Source: Bradyrhizobium sp. CCBAU 51627
Lineage (GTDB): Bacteria; Pseudomonadota; Alphaproteobacteria; Rhizobiales; Xanthobacteraceae
Length of the DNA: 64,000 nt
Assembly: GCF_028128765.1 (NCBI RefSeq)
Contig: NZ_LBJG01000087.1
Location: 62,001-126,000, forward strand
Direction of reading: 5' to 3'
Part shown: positions 27,737 through 36,190 of the stretch, one piece after another
Layout: every line of letters starts with the position of its first letter
Position numbering within the stretch: position 1 is the stretch's first letter
Program-made: the position numbers and the translations under genes
Notes under the pieces: model-generated
Databases searched by the model: none
What the model was told of the DNA's origin: nothing
Seen by the model: the letters and a program-made list of their open reading frames with translations, nothing else

Positions 27737-28948
27737 TTGCTAGCCCCTGACCGTCCACCCGTCGCCCATCCCGCACGGCTGATCCTGACCCTGTCGCTGG
27801 CCGCAACCGTCGGCCTCGGCATCGGCCGTTTCGCCTATGCGCTGGTGCTGCCCGACATGCGGGAGACCCTCGGCTGGTCCTATTCCGCGGCCGGGTTCAT
27901 GAACACGATCAACGCCGTCGGCTACCTCGTGGGCGCGCTGGCAGCGTCCCGGCTGATCCAGCGCGTCGGCTGGTCGGCCGCGATCCGCTTGGGAACCGTG
28001 GCCTGCGTCGCCGCGCTCGCCACCTGCGCGCTGACAGGGAATTTCATCGCGCTGAGCCTGGCGCGCCTCGTGCTGGGCCTCGGGGCCGCAGCCGGCTTCG
28101 TCGCCGGCGGTGCGCTGGCCGCGACGATTGCGCAATCGCGGCCGGAGCGGGCCAATTTCCTGCTGAGTCTGTTCTATGCCGGACCCGGCGTCGGCATTCT
28201 CTCCTCGGGGCTGATCGCGCCGTTCACGCTGCAGCATTTCGGCCCGGGCTCGTGGTGGATCGTGTGGTGGGCGATGACGCTGCTCTCGGCCGCGATGACG
28301 GTGCCGCTCTTTCTGGTCCGCATCGAGAGCCGCGCGCGCTTCTCCGAAGACAGCCACGCATCCTTCGCCATTGTTCCCGTGCTGATCTATCTCGCCGCAT
28401 ATTTCCTGTTCGGCGCCGGTTACATCGCCTACATGACCTTCATGATCGCCTATGTGCGCGATGCCGGCGGCGGCGACGCGGCGCAGGCCGCGTTCTGGGG
28501 CCTGATCGGCCTTAGCGCCTTCGTCACGCCCTGGGCGTGGCGCGGCGTGCTGGCGCTCGACCGCGGCGGCCTCGCCACCGCGATCATCCTCGGCACCAAC
28601 GCGCTGGGTGCGGCCCTGCCGATCCTCGGGCATTCGCCTGCCTGGCTCGGAATCTCGGCGGTGGTGTTCGGCGTCGCCTTCTTCGCCGTGGTCGGCTCGA
28701 CCACCGCCTTCGTGCGCTTCAACTATCCGCCGGAGGTATGGCCGACCGCGATCGCGGCGATGACGATCTCGTTCGGCGTCGGCCAGACGCTCGGCCCGAT
28801 CGTGGTCGGCGCGATCACTGATGCGCTGGGAAGTCTCACCTACGCGCTGAATGTGTCGGCGGCGTTGCTGGCGTTGGGGGCGGTGCTGGCGTTGTGCCAG
28901 CGGAAGGTGGGGCCGGCGAAATCACCGGTGCCACGGCAGCGGAGTTAG
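27737..28948 (+). CDS. MFS transporter, YbfB/YjiJ-like
   Basis: About 403 residues with 12 hydrophobic segments. The first helix carries GLGIGRFAYALVLPDMRE and is followed by AAGFMNTINAVGYLVGALA, characteristic of the YbfB/YjiJ branch of the major facilitator superfamily. Substrate is unknown. The start is uncertain: TTG at 27737 gives a short N-terminus before the first helix; TTG at 27659 would add 26 Arg/Cys-rich residues. Its stop overlaps the end of the convergent oxidoreductase gene (28945). Confidence 0.82.
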   Translation: MLAPDRPPVAHPARLILTLSLAATVGLGIGRFAYALVLPDMRETLGWSYSAAGFMNTINAVGYLVGALAASRLIQRVGWSAAIRLGTVACVAALATCALTGNFIALSLARLVLGLGAAAGFVAGGALAATIAQSRPERANFLLSLFYAGPGVGILSSGLIAPFTLQHFGPGSWWIVWWAMTLLSAAMTVPLFLVRIESRARFSEDSHASFAIVPVLIYLAAYFLFGAGYIAYMTFMIAYVRDAGGGDAAQAAFWGLIGLSAFVTPWAWRGVLALDRGGLATAIILGTNALGAALPILGHSPAWLGISAVVFGVAFFAVVGSTTAFVRFNYPPEVWPTAIAAMTISFGVGQTLGPIVVGAITDALGSLTYALNVSAALLALGAVLALCQRKVGPAKSPVPRQRS

Positions 28949-29727
28949 CTCCCGCTGAACGAATTGTACCCCTGGTCTTCCCAATAGCCGCCCTTGTAGT
29001 CGTTGGTGACTTCCATCGACACCACGTATTTCGGGTTCTTGAAGCCGAGCTTCGTCGGCACGCGGATCTTCATCGGGAAGCCGTAGGCGCGCGGCAGGAT
29101 CTCGTTCGCGTATTTGAACGTCATCTGCGTCTGCGGATGCAGCGCGGTGCGCATGTCCAGCGGCGAGTTGTAGCCGTCCTTGTCGGCGCACTGGAACCAG
29201 ACGTATTTCGCGCGGGTGTCGGCGCCGATCAATCTGAGGAAGTCGCGCAAGGGCGTGCCGGTCCAGCTGCCGATCGCGCTCCAGCCTTCGACGCAGATGT
29301 GACGGGTGATCTGCGTGACCTGCGGGAGTTGATAGAGCTCCTTCAGCGTCCAGGATTTCTTGTTGTCGACGAGGCCGCGCACTTCGAGCTTCCAGTCGTC
29401 GCCGTCGACATCAGGCGCGTCGTCGAGATCGTAATAGGCGTTGAACGGGAACGGCTTTGTGATCGCGCTCTCGGGGAAGGTCGGTGCCAGCGCATCAGGA
29501 TTGAAGATGAAAGCCTGCACGGCGTCGTTGAACTTCGAGACGCTTTTCAGCATCTCCTCGGCTGAGGACGAGTCGACGACATCACAGCCCGTGAGCAGCG
29601 TCAGCGCGCCGAGACTGGCGCCGCCCGCGATGAAGCGACGACGGGTGAGATCCGGCATTGTCTTGAGGGAGTCCTTGATCAGCAGCCGCTTGTCGACGCC
29701 GGGGATCAGGAATGAACGCTTGGCCAT
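28945..29727 (-). CDS. Molybdopterin-dependent oxidoreductase (sulfite oxidase/MsrP fold)
   Basis: A 260-residue exported molybdoenzyme. A Tat motif (RRRF, residues 29-32) is followed by a hydrophobic stretch and a lipobox-like LLTGC (Cys48), so it may be a Tat-exported lipoprotein. The Mo-ligating Cys is probably Cys145 in ICVEGWSAIGSWTG. Other sites: PFNAYYDLDDAP and RVPTKLGFKNPKYV. This is the sulfite-oxidase fold found in MsrP/YedY. It is the downstream partner of a membrane cytochrome b (29742), 14 bp away. The substrate is not provable from sequence. Confidence 0.88.
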   Translation of the reverse strand: MAKRSFLIPGVDKRLLIKDSLKTMPDLTRRRFIAGGASLGALTLLTGCDVVDSSSAEEMLKSVSKFNDAVQAFIFNPDALAPTFPESAITKPFPFNAYYDLDDAPDVDGDDWKLEVRGLVDNKKSWTLKELYQLPQVTQITRHICVEGWSAIGSWTGTPLRDFLRLIGADTRAKYVWFQCADKDGYNSPLDMRTALHPQTQMTFKYANEILPRAYGFPMKIRVPTKLGFKNPKYVVSMEVTNDYKGGYWEDQGYNSFSGS

Positions 29728-29741
29728 GATGGTTCTCCTAA

Positions 29742-30371
29742 TCAGCGACCGATGATCATCGCCCGCAGGCTCTTCGGCACCAGCAGCGCGAGCAGAACGT
29801 GAATGACGAGGAAGGCGCAGATCGCCGCCATGCAGAAGAAATGGACATAGCGCGCGGTCGGGTAATCGCCGAACAGCATCACCAGATAGTAGAGTTGCAC
29901 CGGCTTCCACATCGACAGGCCCGACAGCACGATCAGCACGCCGACCACGATTATGCCGGCATAGAGCAGGCGCTGGACGTAATTGTAGACCGTGAGATCG
30001 TCATGTCCGAGCTTGAAGGTCAGCGCCGCCCTGACGTCGTGCAGCACGCCCGACGGCGTGATCGGCAGCAGCTTTTTGCGGAAGCGGCCGGTGGCGAAAC
30101 CGGTGACGAGATAGGCGAGGCCGTTGACCATCAACAGCCACATCGCCGCAAAGTGCCAGAGCAGGCCGCCGCCGAGCCAGCCGCCCAGCGTGTACTCGCG
30201 CGGGAAGCTGAAGCCGAACAGCGGCGAGGCGTTGTAAATCTGCCAGCCCGACAGGATCATCAGGATCATGGCGACCGCGTTCGTCCAGTGCATGACGCGG
30301 ACCCAGACCGGCTGGATCACCTTGGCCCTGGTGGCGCTGATCTGCTCGTCGGTCATGGTAAGGCTCGACAT
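29742..30371 (-). CDS. Membrane cytochrome b subunit (b561/hydrogenase type)
   Basis: A 209-residue protein with four transmembrane helices and His residues placed for two haems: VRVMHWTNAVAMILMILSG, LLWHFAAMWLLMV, a third helix after VYNYVQRLLYAG, and VHFFCMAAICAFLVIHVLLAL. It resembles the b-type cytochromes that pass electrons between quinones and periplasmic oxidoreductases. It is followed by the molybdoenzyme gene, so it is the membrane electron partner, analogous to MsrQ but of a different family. Confidence 0.88.
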   Translation of the reverse strand: MSSLTMTDEQISATRAKVIQPVWVRVMHWTNAVAMILMILSGWQIYNASPLFGFSFPREYTLGGWLGGGLLWHFAAMWLLMVNGLAYLVTGFATGRFRKKLLPITPSGVLHDVRAALTFKLGHDDLTVYNYVQRLLYAGIIVVGVLIVLSGLSMWKPVQLYYLVMLFGDYPTARYVHFFCMAAICAFLVIHVLLALLVPKSLRAMIIGR

Positions 30372-30478
30372 GCTGGTTCCGTCCTGAAAATCGTCTGCTA
30401 CCGAATATACGCCGATGCTTCCGCTTTCGTTACGCCCAGCGGGCCATGGAATCGATGCCCGCAGGCTATCACAGTCAC

Positions 30479-30508
30479 AAAAAAGCGAGCCGGGCGCCCC
30501 CGGCTCGC
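30479..30508 (-). terminator. Terminator of the fasciclin gene
   Basis: On the minus strand a 10-bp stem (GCGAGCCGGG with CCCGGCTCGC, loop of four bases) is followed by a run of six T (complement of 30479-30484). It lies 47 bp after the stop at 30555. Confidence 0.92.
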
Positions 30509-30554
30509 CGTTTGATCGCGTCCCGTTCGGGGGATGAAACCGGGCTGCGCGGGG

Positions 30555-31109
30555 TTACGTCGCCGGCATCAGCACGGTGTCGACCACATGGATCACGCCG
30601 TTGGACTGGTTGACGTTGGAGATCGTGACCATCGAGGTGCCGCCCTTGGCGTCGATGATCCAGACCTTGCCGTCCTGCTTCTTCACCGTCAGTTCCTCGC
30701 CTTCGGCCGTCTTCAGCTTCTTGCCGTCGGTGAGGTCGGCAGCCTCGAGCTTGCCGGGCACGACATGGTAGGTGAGGATCTTGGTCAGCGTCGCCTTGTT
30801 CTCGGGCTTGACCAGATTATCGACGGTGCCGGCGGGCAGCTTGCCGAAGGCGGCATTGGTCGGCGCGAACACGGTGAAGGGGCCCTTGCCTTCCAGCGTC
30901 GGCACCAGGCCGGCCGCCTTCACCGCCGCAACCAGCGTGGTGTGGTCCTTCGAGTTGACCGCGTTTTGGACGATGTTCTTCGACGGGAACATCGCGGCGC
31001 CGCCGACCATGACGGTCCTTTCCTCGGCCCGCGCGGGCCCGATGACGGTCGCGGTGATGGCCAGCGCGCTGAAGGCAGCGGCAGTGAGATAGGCAATGCG
31101 CTTCGACAT
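30555..31109 (-). CDS. Secreted fasciclin (FAS1) domain protein
   Basis: A 184-residue protein with a signal peptide (MSKRIAYLTAAAFSALAITATVIGPARA) and one FAS1 domain: the H1 motif GPFTVFAPTNAAFGKLP and the H2 motif ILTYHVVPGKL, ending in NGVIHVVDTVLMP. FAS1 domains mediate adhesion; in rhizobia they are also linked to symbiosis. It is monocistronic, ended by the terminator at 30479. Confidence 0.93.
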   Translation of the reverse strand: MSKRIAYLTAAAFSALAITATVIGPARAEERTVMVGGAAMFPSKNIVQNAVNSKDHTTLVAAVKAAGLVPTLEGKGPFTVFAPTNAAFGKLPAGTVDNLVKPENKATLTKILTYHVVPGKLEAADLTDGKKLKTAEGEELTVKKQDGKVWIIDAKGGTSMVTISNVNQSNGVIHVVDTVLMPAT

Positions 31110-31416
31110 GGAGAGTCTCCCGATTTCGATGTGACCGGCAATGACCGGCGTTTGCGTTGGGCAACAACGGCGTCCGCGACAGTTTGACGTGAGGCAGCAG
31201 CGCGTCGTTGGCCGAACTACGGGAGAGTTTGCGAAGGGGTTTCGAGGAATAATTTATTGTGATGGGTGAAACTATGGGGAGGCGTGATCGTGTGGTGGCT
31301 CAGCCGTCATGATGACGGGGTGTAGCCCGGATGGAGCGAAGCGTAATCCGGGGTTGTCACGTGCGGATCCGCCTGTCCCGGATTGCCCTTCGCTCCATCC
31401 GGGCTACGACCTCGCT
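31110..31416. other. Intergenic region upstream of fasciclin gene
   Basis: About 210 bp without a gene, then the family D repeat. An AT-rich patch (GAATAATTTATTGTGATG near 31247) could hold the promoter for the fasciclin gene. Nothing else is supported. Confidence 0.4.
31323..31406. repeat. Palindromic repeat, family D, copy 2
   Basis: Its arms TAGCCCGGATGGAGC and GCTCCATCCGGGCTA are identical to those at 26306-26389, with a different centre. Confidence 0.9.
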
Positions 31417-32178
31417 TCAATCCCTGTTGTTCGGCGTCTGGATAAACCCGCGATTGTGCGTCGGGCTGATCAAGAGCTCGTTGATGCAGACGCGCGGCGG
31501 CATCGATGCGATGAACGCGATGGTGCGTCCGAGATCTTCCGGCTGCAGCATCTTGGCCTGCTCCGCCTCGCTCGGCACCACCGGGCGGAGCTTCAGAATC
31601 GGCGTCGCCACCTCGCCCGGCATCAGGCAGCAGGCGCGCAGGCCGTTGACGCATTCGTCCATGTTGAAGGAATGGGTTAGCGCCAGCACCGCATGCTTGG
31701 TGGTGGTGTAGGCCGGGCCCGGCATCTTGGAGACATGGCGCCCGGCCCAGGACGAGACGTTGATGATCGAGCCGTCCTGCTGCTTGCGCATCGCCGGCAG
31801 CACCGCGCGCATGCAATAGAGCACACCGTTGAGATTGACCTGGACCAGCTTGTCCCAGCCCTCCAGTTCCATGTCCCTCCAGCTGCGCTTGGGGACGTTG
31901 ATGCCGGCATTGTTCACGAGCAGGTCGATGCGGCCGTGCTTCGCGACGATGTGATCGGCGGCCTTCTGGGCCGCGGCCGCGTCGGCGACATCCAGCGCGA
32001 GCGCTTCGGCGGTCCCGCCCGCCCCGGTGATCTTCGCGACCACGCCATCCAGGGCGTCCTTGCGCCGGCCGGACACCACCACCGTCCAGCCGTCGGCAGC
32101 CAACGCCTCGGCGCCGGCCTCCCCGATCCCGCTGCCGCCGCCCGTGACCCAGGCCACGCGTTTCCCTGATTTGGTCAT
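31417..32178 (-). CDS. Short-chain dehydrogenase/reductase
   Basis: A 253-residue SDR oxidoreductase: TGGGSGIG cofactor loop, NNAGIN, catalytic Ser in INVSSWAG and YTTTK (Tyr-x-x-x-Lys). A basic residue after the first strand (SGRRKDAL) favours NADP. The C-terminus (CINELLISPTHNRGFIQTP) is that of the general oxidoreductase subgroup. Substrate unknown. Divergent from the malonyl-CoA synthetase, with 95 bp between them. Confidence 0.92.
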   Translation of the reverse strand: MTKSGKRVAWVTGGGSGIGEAGAEALAADGWTVVVSGRRKDALDGVVAKITGAGGTAEALALDVADAAAAQKAADHIVAKHGRIDLLVNNAGINVPKRSWRDMELEGWDKLVQVNLNGVLYCMRAVLPAMRKQQDGSIINVSSWAGRHVSKMPGPAYTTTKHAVLALTHSFNMDECVNGLRACCLMPGEVATPILKLRPVVPSEAEQAKMLQPEDLGRTIAFIASMPPRVCINELLISPTHNRGFIQTPNNRD

Positions 32179-32273
32179 GCCAACTGTCTCCGTTGCTTCA
32201 TCGGGGCGGTTTTTGCTAATCCAGCCCTCGGTTTTGACCGGCCTTGTCAGTCTTGCGGTCGAGGAAATCTTGC

Positions 32274-33803
32274 ATGAACCACGCAGCCAACGCCAATTTG
32301 TTTTCCCGCCTGTTCGACGGCCTCGACGATCCCAAGCGCCTTGCGATCGAGACCCAGGACGGCGCCCAGATCAGCTATGGCGATCTGATCGCGCGTGCCG
32401 GCCAGATGGCGAATGTGCTGGTCGCGCGCGGCGTGAAGCCCGGCGACCGCGTCGCGGTGCAGGTGGAAAAATCGGTCGCCAATATCGTGCTGTATCTCGC
32501 AACGGTCAGGGCGGGCGCGGTCTACCTGCCGCTCAACACCGCCTATACGCTCAACGAGCTCGACTATTTCATTGGCGATGCCGAGCCGGCGCTGGTGGTG
32601 TGCGATCCCTCCAAGGCGGAAGGCCTTAGCCCCATCGCGGCCAAGGTGAAGGCCAAGGTCGAGACGCTCGGAGCCGACGGCAAGGGTTCGCTGACCGAGG
32701 CCGCCGACAAGGCGAGCTCCGAATTCACCACGGTGCCGCGGGCGAACGACGACCTTGCCGCGATCCTCTACACGTCGGGCACCACGGGCCGCTCCAAGGG
32801 CGCGATGCTCAGCCACGACAATCTGGCGTCGAACTCGCTCTCGCTGGTCGGCTACTGGCGCTTCACCGACAGGGACGTGCTGATCCACGCGCTGCCGATC
32901 TACCACACCCACGGCCTGTTCGTGGCGACCAACGTGACGCTGTTTGCGCGCGCGTCGATGATCTTCCTGCCCAAGCTCGATCCTGATCTCATCATCAAGC
33001 TGATGGCGCGCGCGACGGTGCTGATGGGCGTGCCGACGTTCTACACGCGTCTGCTGCAAAATCCCGCGCTGTCGCGCGAGACCACCAAGCACATGCGGCT
33101 GTTCATCTCCGGCTCGGCACCGCTGCTCGCCGAGACACATCGCGAATGGTCGGCACGAACAGGTCACGCCGTGCTCGAACGCTACGGCATGACCGAGACC
33201 AACATGAACACGTCGAATCCCTACGACGGCGAGCGCGTGCCCGGCGCGGTCGGCTTTCCCCTCCCCGGCGTCTCGGTGCGCGTTACCGAGCCCGAGACCG
33301 GCAAGGAATTGCCGCGCGAGGAAATCGGCATGATCGAGGTGAAGGGCCCGAACGTCTTCAAGGGCTACTGGCGTATGCCGGAGAGAACCAAGTCCGAATT
33401 CCGGCCCGACGGCTTCTTCATCACCGGCGACCTCGGCAAGATCGACGCCACGGGCTACGTGCACATCCTCGGCCGCGGCAAGGACCTCGTGATCTCAGGC
33501 GGCTTCAACGTCTACCCCAAGGAAATCGAGAGCGAGATCGACGCCATGCCGGGCGTGATCGAATCCGCCGTGATCGGCGTGCCCCACGCGGATTTCGGCG
33601 AGGGCGTCACCGCGGTGCTGGTTTGCAACAAGGACGCCGAGGTGAGCGAGGCCTCGGTGCTGAAGGCGCTCGACGGCCGGCTCGCGAAATTCAAGATGCC
33701 CAAGCGCGTCTTCGTCGTCGACGAACTGCCGCGGAATACGATGGGCAAGGTGCAGAAGAACATCCTGCGCGAGACCTACAAGGATATTTACGCGAAGAAA
33801 TAG
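32274..33803 (+). CDS. matB: Malonyl-CoA synthetase
   Basis: A 509-residue acyl-adenylate-forming enzyme. The P-loop LYTSGTTGRSKGAM, the YGMTETN motif, GDLGKID and the C-terminal catalytic Lys in NTMGKVQKN are all present. The start, MNHAANANLFSRLFDGLDDPKR, is what I recall for rhizobial MatB, which makes malonyl-CoA from malonate. The usual neighbours matA and matC are not in the window. The ATG at 32274 is preferred to the upstream codon at 32244. Confidence 0.9.
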   Translation: MNHAANANLFSRLFDGLDDPKRLAIETQDGAQISYGDLIARAGQMANVLVARGVKPGDRVAVQVEKSVANIVLYLATVRAGAVYLPLNTAYTLNELDYFIGDAEPALVVCDPSKAEGLSPIAAKVKAKVETLGADGKGSLTEAADKASSEFTTVPRANDDLAAILYTSGTTGRSKGAMLSHDNLASNSLSLVGYWRFTDRDVLIHALPIYHTHGLFVATNVTLFARASMIFLPKLDPDLIIKLMARATVLMGVPTFYTRLLQNPALSRETTKHMRLFISGSAPLLAETHREWSARTGHAVLERYGMTETNMNTSNPYDGERVPGAVGFPLPGVSVRVTEPETGKELPREEIGMIEVKGPNVFKGYWRMPERTKSEFRPDGFFITGDLGKIDATGYVHILGRGKDLVISGGFNVYPKEIESEIDAMPGVIESAVIGVPHADFGEGVTAVLVCNKDAEVSEASVLKALDGRLAKFKMPKRVFVVDELPRNTMGKVQKNILRETYKDIYAKK

Positions 33804-33830
33804 AAGCGAATGCTCCGGGGGTTGGGAGAC

Positions 33831-33971
33831 ATGGAACTCGAGCAGGCAGTCCGGATTAACGATCGTCTCCTTGATGCCTGCGCGGCATTAGACAAAGCCC
33901 GAATGGCTATTGCGGGACTTGGCAAAGCCGAGCAGCCATGTCTCCGGTCTAAACATCAAGTCGGGCGATGA
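33831..33971 (+). CDS. Possible 46-residue protein
   Basis: An ATG at 33831, preceded by GGGAG, opens a 46-codon frame, MELEQAVRINDRLLDACAAL..., which looks like an amphipathic helix. Its last codons and TGA run into a half copy of the family A repeat (TCAAGTCGGGCGATGACA). It could be a small gene or an old gene end. I do not recognise it. Confidence 0.3.
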   Translation: MELEQAVRINDRLLDACAALDKARMAIAGLGKAEQPCLRSKHQVGR

Positions 33972-34001
33972 CAGCGGAATGTGTGGTGCGGTCTCAGATC
34001 G

Positions 34002-34862
34002 TCATTGCCCGCCCAACAAGCTCATCACAAACCTACTGCCCACGATAAACAGATAGCACCCGAACGCGACCTCCAGCGTGCGCTTCGACATCGCATGCGC
34101 GGCTCGCACGCCGAGCGGCGCGGTGACGAGGCTCATCGGCATCACCAGCACGGCGCCGATGAGCGAGACGTAGCCGAGCGCGAAGGGGATTTGCAGGGCC
34201 GTGACGGATGGATAGGTCGCGGCCGCCGGCCAGCCGGCATAGATGTAGCCGAGCGCGCCGGGGATCGAGATCAGCACGGCCAGCGCCGACGAGGTCGCGA
34301 CCGCCTGATGGATGGGGCGGCCGTAGAAGGTCATCAGCAGATTCGAGAACAGGCCGCCGCCGATGCCCATTAGCGTGGACAGGATCCCGACGCAGAAGCC
34401 GTAGACGCCCATCAAGGGGCCCTTGGGCAGATCGTCGCCGAACTTCCAGCCCTCGCGCGCGAAGATGAGACGCGCCGCCGCGGAATAGGCGACGGCGACG
34501 AACACGATCTTGAACAGTTTCTCCGGCGCGTAGCGCGCGATCACGCTGCCGGCGACGACGCCGACGACGATCGGCAACCACCACACGCGCAGGATCGTCA
34601 TGTCGACCGCACCGCGCTTGTAATGCGCCTGGAACGACCGGATCGAGGTCGGGATGATCACTGCGAGCGAGGTGCCGATGCAGAGCGGCATGCGCACCTC
34701 GAGCGGGACGCCGGCGATGCGGAAGCATTCGTAGAACACCGGCACGAGAATCGCGCCGCCGCCGATACCGAACACGCCGGCCAGGAATCCCGAGAGCGCG
34801 CCGGTTGCGATCAGCAACAGTGCGAGCTCGGTGATCTCCTTGATGTCGAGACCTGCAATCAC
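34002..34862 (-). CDS. TauE/SafE-family anion exporter
   Basis: A 286-residue membrane protein with about eight transmembrane segments and the two family repeats: GFLAGVFGIGGGAILVPV near the N-terminus and GILSTLMGIGGGLFSNLLM in the second half. Members export sulfite, sulfoacetate or related anions. Homologues start near IKEITELALLLIATG, so GTG at 34862 is chosen; an upstream ATG at 35084 would add 74 Arg/Pro-rich residues. Substrate not determinable. Confidence 0.87.
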   Translation of the reverse strand: MIAGLDIKEITELALLLIATGALSGFLAGVFGIGGGAILVPVFYECFRIAGVPLEVRMPLCIGTSLAVIIPTSIRSFQAHYKRGAVDMTILRVWWLPIVVGVVAGSVIARYAPEKLFKIVFVAVAYSAAARLIFAREGWKFGDDLPKGPLMGVYGFCVGILSTLMGIGGGLFSNLLMTFYGRPIHQAVATSSALAVLISIPGALGYIYAGWPAAATYPSVTALQIPFALGYVSLIGAVLVMPMSLVTAPLGVRAAHAMSKRTLEVAFGCYLFIVGSRFVMSLLGGQ

Positions 34863-35384
34863 CCCTGACCTGCCCCGGCGACTGTTCGCAGAGCCTCCAG
34901 AACGTGCGCCCGGGTTCGTCTGCCAGACAAGCTGTAGGCGATCCGAGTTCCTCGGTCGACATGCCGTGCCCGCCGTCTGGGGTGGAATGCAGGGTGCGCA
35001 TATCCTCCGCGGGGCGGAAAAATGGATGGGCAGGGCGGAAATCGGGATTGGAGCGTCGGCCATCCGCTCCGGCGTCGGCGTCATGACGAGATCGGTTCGA
35101 ACCGTGACCCGCCGGCAGCGGCTTGGAGCCGTTCCAATAGTGATTTCAATGCGCCTCGACCGCCGTCACAAGAGATGAATTTGTGTTCTTTTGTTCGTCG
35201 GCACGCCATCGCTCTGGTATACCAAGCCTCTGATTGGCCTTGGTTCATCAGCGTTCTAGAGTTGAACGGCGGTTCGATTTATGGCGATTTGGTGATTGCG
35301 CAGGCCAAATCGACTCCGTAAATAGAGCCGACCTTTCGCGATCCCCCGCGCCCCATGCTGGGCCGCAACCAACATCAAAAGCCC
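34863..35384. other. 522-bp region upstream of sdhC
   Basis: No credible gene is seen; open frames are short and lack family content. The part from about 35170 is AT-richer and holds a perfect palindrome, TGGTATACCA (35215-35224), about 160 bp upstream of sdhC, so the sdh promoter and an operator probably lie here. Another palindrome, GGTTCGAACC, is near 35094; it is not part of a tRNA fold. Confidence 0.45.
35215..35224. promoter_or_regulatory. Palindrome, possible GntR-type operator for sdh
   Basis: TGGTATACCA is a perfect 10-bp palindrome in the AT-rich leader of the sdh operon. GntR-family regulators often bind this type of site. No regulator gene is adjacent. Confidence 0.35.
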
Positions 35385-35786
35385 ATGACCGCACGGATCG
35401 AACGACCGCTTTCACCACACATGCAAGTCTACCGCTGGACGTTGACGATGGCGCTGTCCATCGTTCATCGCGCCACCGGTATCGCCCTCTATGTCGGGAC
35501 CCTGCTGCTGGCCTGGTGGCTGATCGCGGCGGCGTCAAACTCCGCCGGCGCCTATGCCAATGTGCAGGCCTTCACCGGCAGCATCATCGGCCGCCTCATC
35601 GTGTTCGGTTATACCTGGGCGCTGATGCACCACATGCTGAGCGGTATCAGGCATTTCGTGTGGGACCTCGGCTTCGGCTTCAAGGCCAATGAGCGCGAAG
35701 CGCTGACCTGGGCCGCCCTGATCGGCGGCATCGTTCTGACGATCCTGATCTGGATCATCGCCTACGCGATCGGAGGTGTACGATGA
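35385..35786 (+). CDS. sdhC: Succinate dehydrogenase cytochrome b556 subunit
   Basis: A 133-residue membrane anchor with three helices. RPLSPHMQVYRW and SIVHRATGIAL (quinone site Ser/Arg) and the haem His in HHMLSGIRHFVWD are diagnostic. With SdhD it binds haem b and ubiquinone. The ATG at 35385 is used because homologues start MTARIERPLSPH. Its stop overlaps the start of sdhD (ATGA at 35783). Confidence 0.96.
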   Translation: MTARIERPLSPHMQVYRWTLTMALSIVHRATGIALYVGTLLLAWWLIAAASNSAGAYANVQAFTGSIIGRLIVFGYTWALMHHMLSGIRHFVWDLGFGFKANEREALTWAALIGGIVLTILIWIIAYAIGGVR

Positions 35787-36187
35787 GCGCAACCGATACG
35801 CCCAGGCGCAGCATGCGCACCCCGCTCGGCCGCGTCCGCAATCTCGGCGCCGCGCATTCCGGCACGTCTGACTTCTGGCGCCAGCGCATCACCGGCGTCG
35901 CCATGACGCTGCTGATGATCCCGGTGATCGTCGTCGTCATGATGCTGCTCGGCAGCAACCAGGCCGGCGCCAAGCTGATCCTCGGCTCGCTGCCGATCGC
36001 GGTGATCATGCTGCTCTTCATCATCGCCAGCGCCTGGCACATGAAGATCGGCATGCAGGTCATCATCGAGGACTACGTTCATAACGAGAAGCTGAAGCTC
36101 GTCTCGATCATGCTCAACAACTTCTTCTCGATCGCCGTGGCGCTCGCCTCGACCTACGCGATCCTGAAGCTCGCATCCGGAGTGTAA
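35783..36187 (+). CDS. sdhD: Succinate dehydrogenase membrane anchor subunit
   Basis: A 134-residue anchor with three transmembrane helices. LGRVRNLGAAHSGTSDFWRQRITG is the conserved N-terminus, and WHMKIGMQVIIEDYVH carries the haem and quinone-side residues. It is translationally coupled to sdhC (ATGA overlap) and precedes sdhA by 3 bp. Confidence 0.96.
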   Translation: MSATDTPRRSMRTPLGRVRNLGAAHSGTSDFWRQRITGVAMTLLMIPVIVVVMMLLGSNQAGAKLILGSLPIAVIMLLFIIASAWHMKIGMQVIIEDYVHNEKLKLVSIMLNNFFSIAVALASTYAILKLASGV

Positions 36188-36190
36188 CCC

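Noticed and set aside
35088..35112. GGTTCGAACC near 35094 as a tRNA T-loop
   Set aside because: No acceptor stem, anticodon arm or D-loop can be drawn around it.
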